From contig JBKEEC010000044.1 of assembly GCA_047975785.1 (NCBI GenBank), positions 1 through 5,345 on the forward strand: DNA of 5,345 nucleotides, written 5' to 3'. The notes beneath the pieces were generated by a model. That model made no database searches. It had not been told where the DNA came from and saw nothing but the letters and a program-made list of their open reading frames with translations. Shown here piece after piece: positions 4,248 to 5,345 of this stretch (its first letter is position 1; every line of letters starts with the position of its first letter). This DNA comes from JACXVD01 sp047975785. GTDB lineage: Bacteria; Pseudomonadota; Alphaproteobacteria; Sphingomonadales; Sphingomonadaceae. The position numbers and the translations under genes are program-made.

Positions 4248-5345
4248 TCAAGCAGCTTTCTTGCGCAAGATTTTGCGGCGTCCAAGAACGGCCAGAGCAG
4301 CAGCACCGAACAGAATTGTCATGGGAGGTGCAGGCACCTGCGTTCCACTTGACGAGCCGGTGCTTCCTGAAGACCCTGAACTGCCCGATGATCCTGAGCT
4401 GCCAGAGGTTGAAGAACTGCCTGACGACGAAGAGCTTGAGGAGCTTGAAGAACTCGACGACGACGAACTGCTGGTCGAACTGGTCATATTGCCGGAACTG
4501 GAAGAGCTGGTCGAAATGCCTCCTGAACCGGATGATGACGAGCTGGACGATGAAGAGCCGGAGGATGAGCCGGTGCTGGTCCAGCCAGAAGTGCTGCCGC
4601 CACCCGAAGATGAACCGGAAGAACTCGAAGATGAGCTGCCTGATGAGGACGAGCTGCCTGATGATCCGCCAGAGCCACCGCTCCCGCCACTGCTCGACGA
4701 ACTGGAAGAACTGCCCGAAGAGGATGAACTGGATGAACCGCCACTGGTCCAGCCGGAGCTGCCGCCACCTGAAGAGGAGCCGGAAGAGCTGGATGATGAA
4801 CTGGAGGAACTTGATGAGGAACTTCCGGAAGAAGAACCACTGCCACCCGATGAACCGTGCCCGCCAGATGAACCATGCCCGCCGGACGAGCCGTGCCCAC
4901 CCGATGAACCGTGCCCGCCGGACGAGCCATGCCCACCCGATGAACCATGCCCACCAGATGAACCGTGTCCGCCGGACGAGCCGTGCCCGCCAGATGAACC
5001 GTGTCCACCCGATGAACCATGTCCGCCGGACGAGCCATGCCCACCGGAACTGCCCGATCCGCCGGAGCTGGAAGAGGAGCTCGAACTGGAGGATGAGCTT
5101 GAGCTGGAACTGGAAGAGGAACTCGAACTACCACCCGATGTGGAGCTGACATTTCCTGAGCTGGAGCTGACATTGCCGGAACTGCTCGACACGCCGCCCG
5201 TGCTGGTTGAGGTGGATACACCGCCTGTGCTGGTCGATGTCGAGACTCCACCCGTGGATGTTGAAACACCGCCGGTTGTCGTGCTCGTGCTGCTGCCACC
5301 ACTTCCGCCACTGCTATTATTAATGTCGATATTGATATTGATACC
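4248..5345 (-). CDS. Ser/Gly-rich surface protein with His repeats and PEP-CTERM-like anchor, 5' end beyond window
   Basis: The frame is open from the right edge to a TGA at 4248, giving 365 visible residues; the true start lies outside. The GTG at 5192 is not a start, since the coding pattern continues upstream through GINININ-like residues and GGV-Ser-Thr repeats (GGV at 25, 32, 41 and 50; GNV at 57 and 64). Then come long Ser runs, 11 His spaced exactly six residues apart (103-163), and Ser/Gly-rich sequence with only two Trp (199, 255) in duplicated blocks. The C-terminus has VPAPP (337-341), a hydrophobic MTILFGAAALAVLG (342-355) and a basic RRKILRKK tail, the layout of a PEP-CTERM sorting signal read by an exosortase. 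Known PEP-CTERM proteins are often Ser-rich and exported with exopolysaccharide; export, glycosylation and metal binding by the His are inference. There is no cysteine. A terminator follows the stop. Confidence 0.8.
   Translation of the reverse strand, partial: GININIDINNSSGGSGGSSTSTTTGGVSTSTGGVSTSTSTGGVSTSTSTGGVSSSSGNVSSSSGNVSSTSGGSSSSSSSSSSSSSSSSSSSSSSGGSGSSGGHGSSGGHGSSGGHGSSGGHGSSGGHGSSGGHGSSGGHGSSGGHGSSGGHGSSGGHGSSGGHGSSGGSGSSSGSSSSSSSSSSSSSSGSSSGGGSSGWTSGGSSSSSSSGSSSSSSSSGGSGGSGGSSGSSSSSGSSSSSSSGSSSGGGSTSGWTSTGSSSGSSSSSSSSSGSGGISTSSSSSGNMTSSTSSSSSSSSSSSSSSSSSGSSSTSGSSGSSGSSGSSGSTGSSSGTQVPAPPMTILFGAAALAVLGRRKILRKKAA
4576..4803 (-). repeat. Duplicated Trp-containing block (4576-4638 and 4744-4803)
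   Basis: Two copies of about 60 bp, 168 bp apart in the Ser-rich gene, align with high identity apart from a single 3-base indel. Both include CTGGTCCAGCC and encode the only two Trp of the visible protein, within a Gly-Gly-Gly-Ser...Gly-Trp-Thr-Ser context. They look like an in-frame internal duplication. Confidence 0.55.
4852..5049 (-). repeat. Tandem array, 11 units of 18 bp, coding for a six-residue Ser-Gly-His repeat
   Basis: Eleven back-to-back 18-bp units with no spacer, each coding on the minus strand for Ser-Ser-Gly-Gly-His-Gly. The His triplets lie at 4857-4859 and every 18 bp up to 5037-5039. Unit differences (His CAC/CAT, Gly GGC/GGT/GGG/GGA, Ser TCA/TCG/TCC/TCT) are all at third positions of this frame. 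The array is coding, not CRISPR. Confidence 0.9.

Noticed and set aside
4852..5049. Possible CRISPR array
   Set aside because: Units are 18 bp and directly adjacent, without spacers, and keep a six-residue coding pattern.
4112..5149. Long plus-strand open frame (Asn/Arg/Ser/Trp-rich, 345 codons) opposite the Ser-rich gene
   Set aside because: Its composition is a by-product of the repeated codons on the other strand; repeat units change its residues, whereas the minus frame keeps them constant. It has no recognisable domain.
4484..5311. Minus-strand open frame rich in Pro/Ala/Val/His, 275 codons
   Set aside because: Offset reading of the same repeats; unit differences are non-synonymous in it and it lacks the sorting-signal C-terminus and terminator placement.

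Overview
The window reads as chromosomal DNA from a moderately GC-rich alphaproteobacterium, most likely a member of the Sphingomonadales. This rests on the gene types: a heme-receptor-class TonB-dependent receptor followed by a DUF6607 protein, two small proteins that resemble a sphingomonad family of unknown function, and a PEP-CTERM-like surface protein. It is inference from recalled family distributions, not a database result.

Left part (1-2943, minus strand): a two-gene iron/heme-uptake operon. The first gene is a 776-residue TonB-dependent receptor of the hemoglobin/transferrin/lactoferrin receptor class. It is followed after 29 bp by a secreted DUF6607 protein that runs off the left edge. 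A 25-bp dyad with a good Fur-type 7-1-7 core sits just upstream of the receptor, so the pair is probably switched on by iron limitation. The receptor keeps the FRAP and NPDL boxes but has no histidine between them and none in its plug.

Middle part (3105-3990, plus strand): two small genes that overlap by 11 bp, transcribed divergently from the receptor. The products (160 and 137 aa) share a C-x-x-[KR]-F-S-x-D-E signature at about the same position and look like diverged paralogues, possibly of DUF6628. Function is unknown. A perfect 8-bp stem-loop lies just before the second start. After them comes a 257-bp convergent intergenic region with a 29-bp dyad, five TGACA/TGTCA pentamers and a terminator for the gene on the other side.

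Right part (4248-5345, minus strand, N-terminus outside the window): a very low-complexity Ser/Gly protein with a C-terminal VPAP, hydrophobic stretch and basic tail, i.e. a PEP-CTERM-like exosortase sorting signal. It contains 11 tandem 18-bp units coding for a six-residue Ser-Gly-His repeat, which puts a histidine at every sixth residue. The units differ only at wobble positions of the minus-strand frame, which identifies the true frame among several long open ones. This protein and the small-gene pair are the least explained parts of the window.
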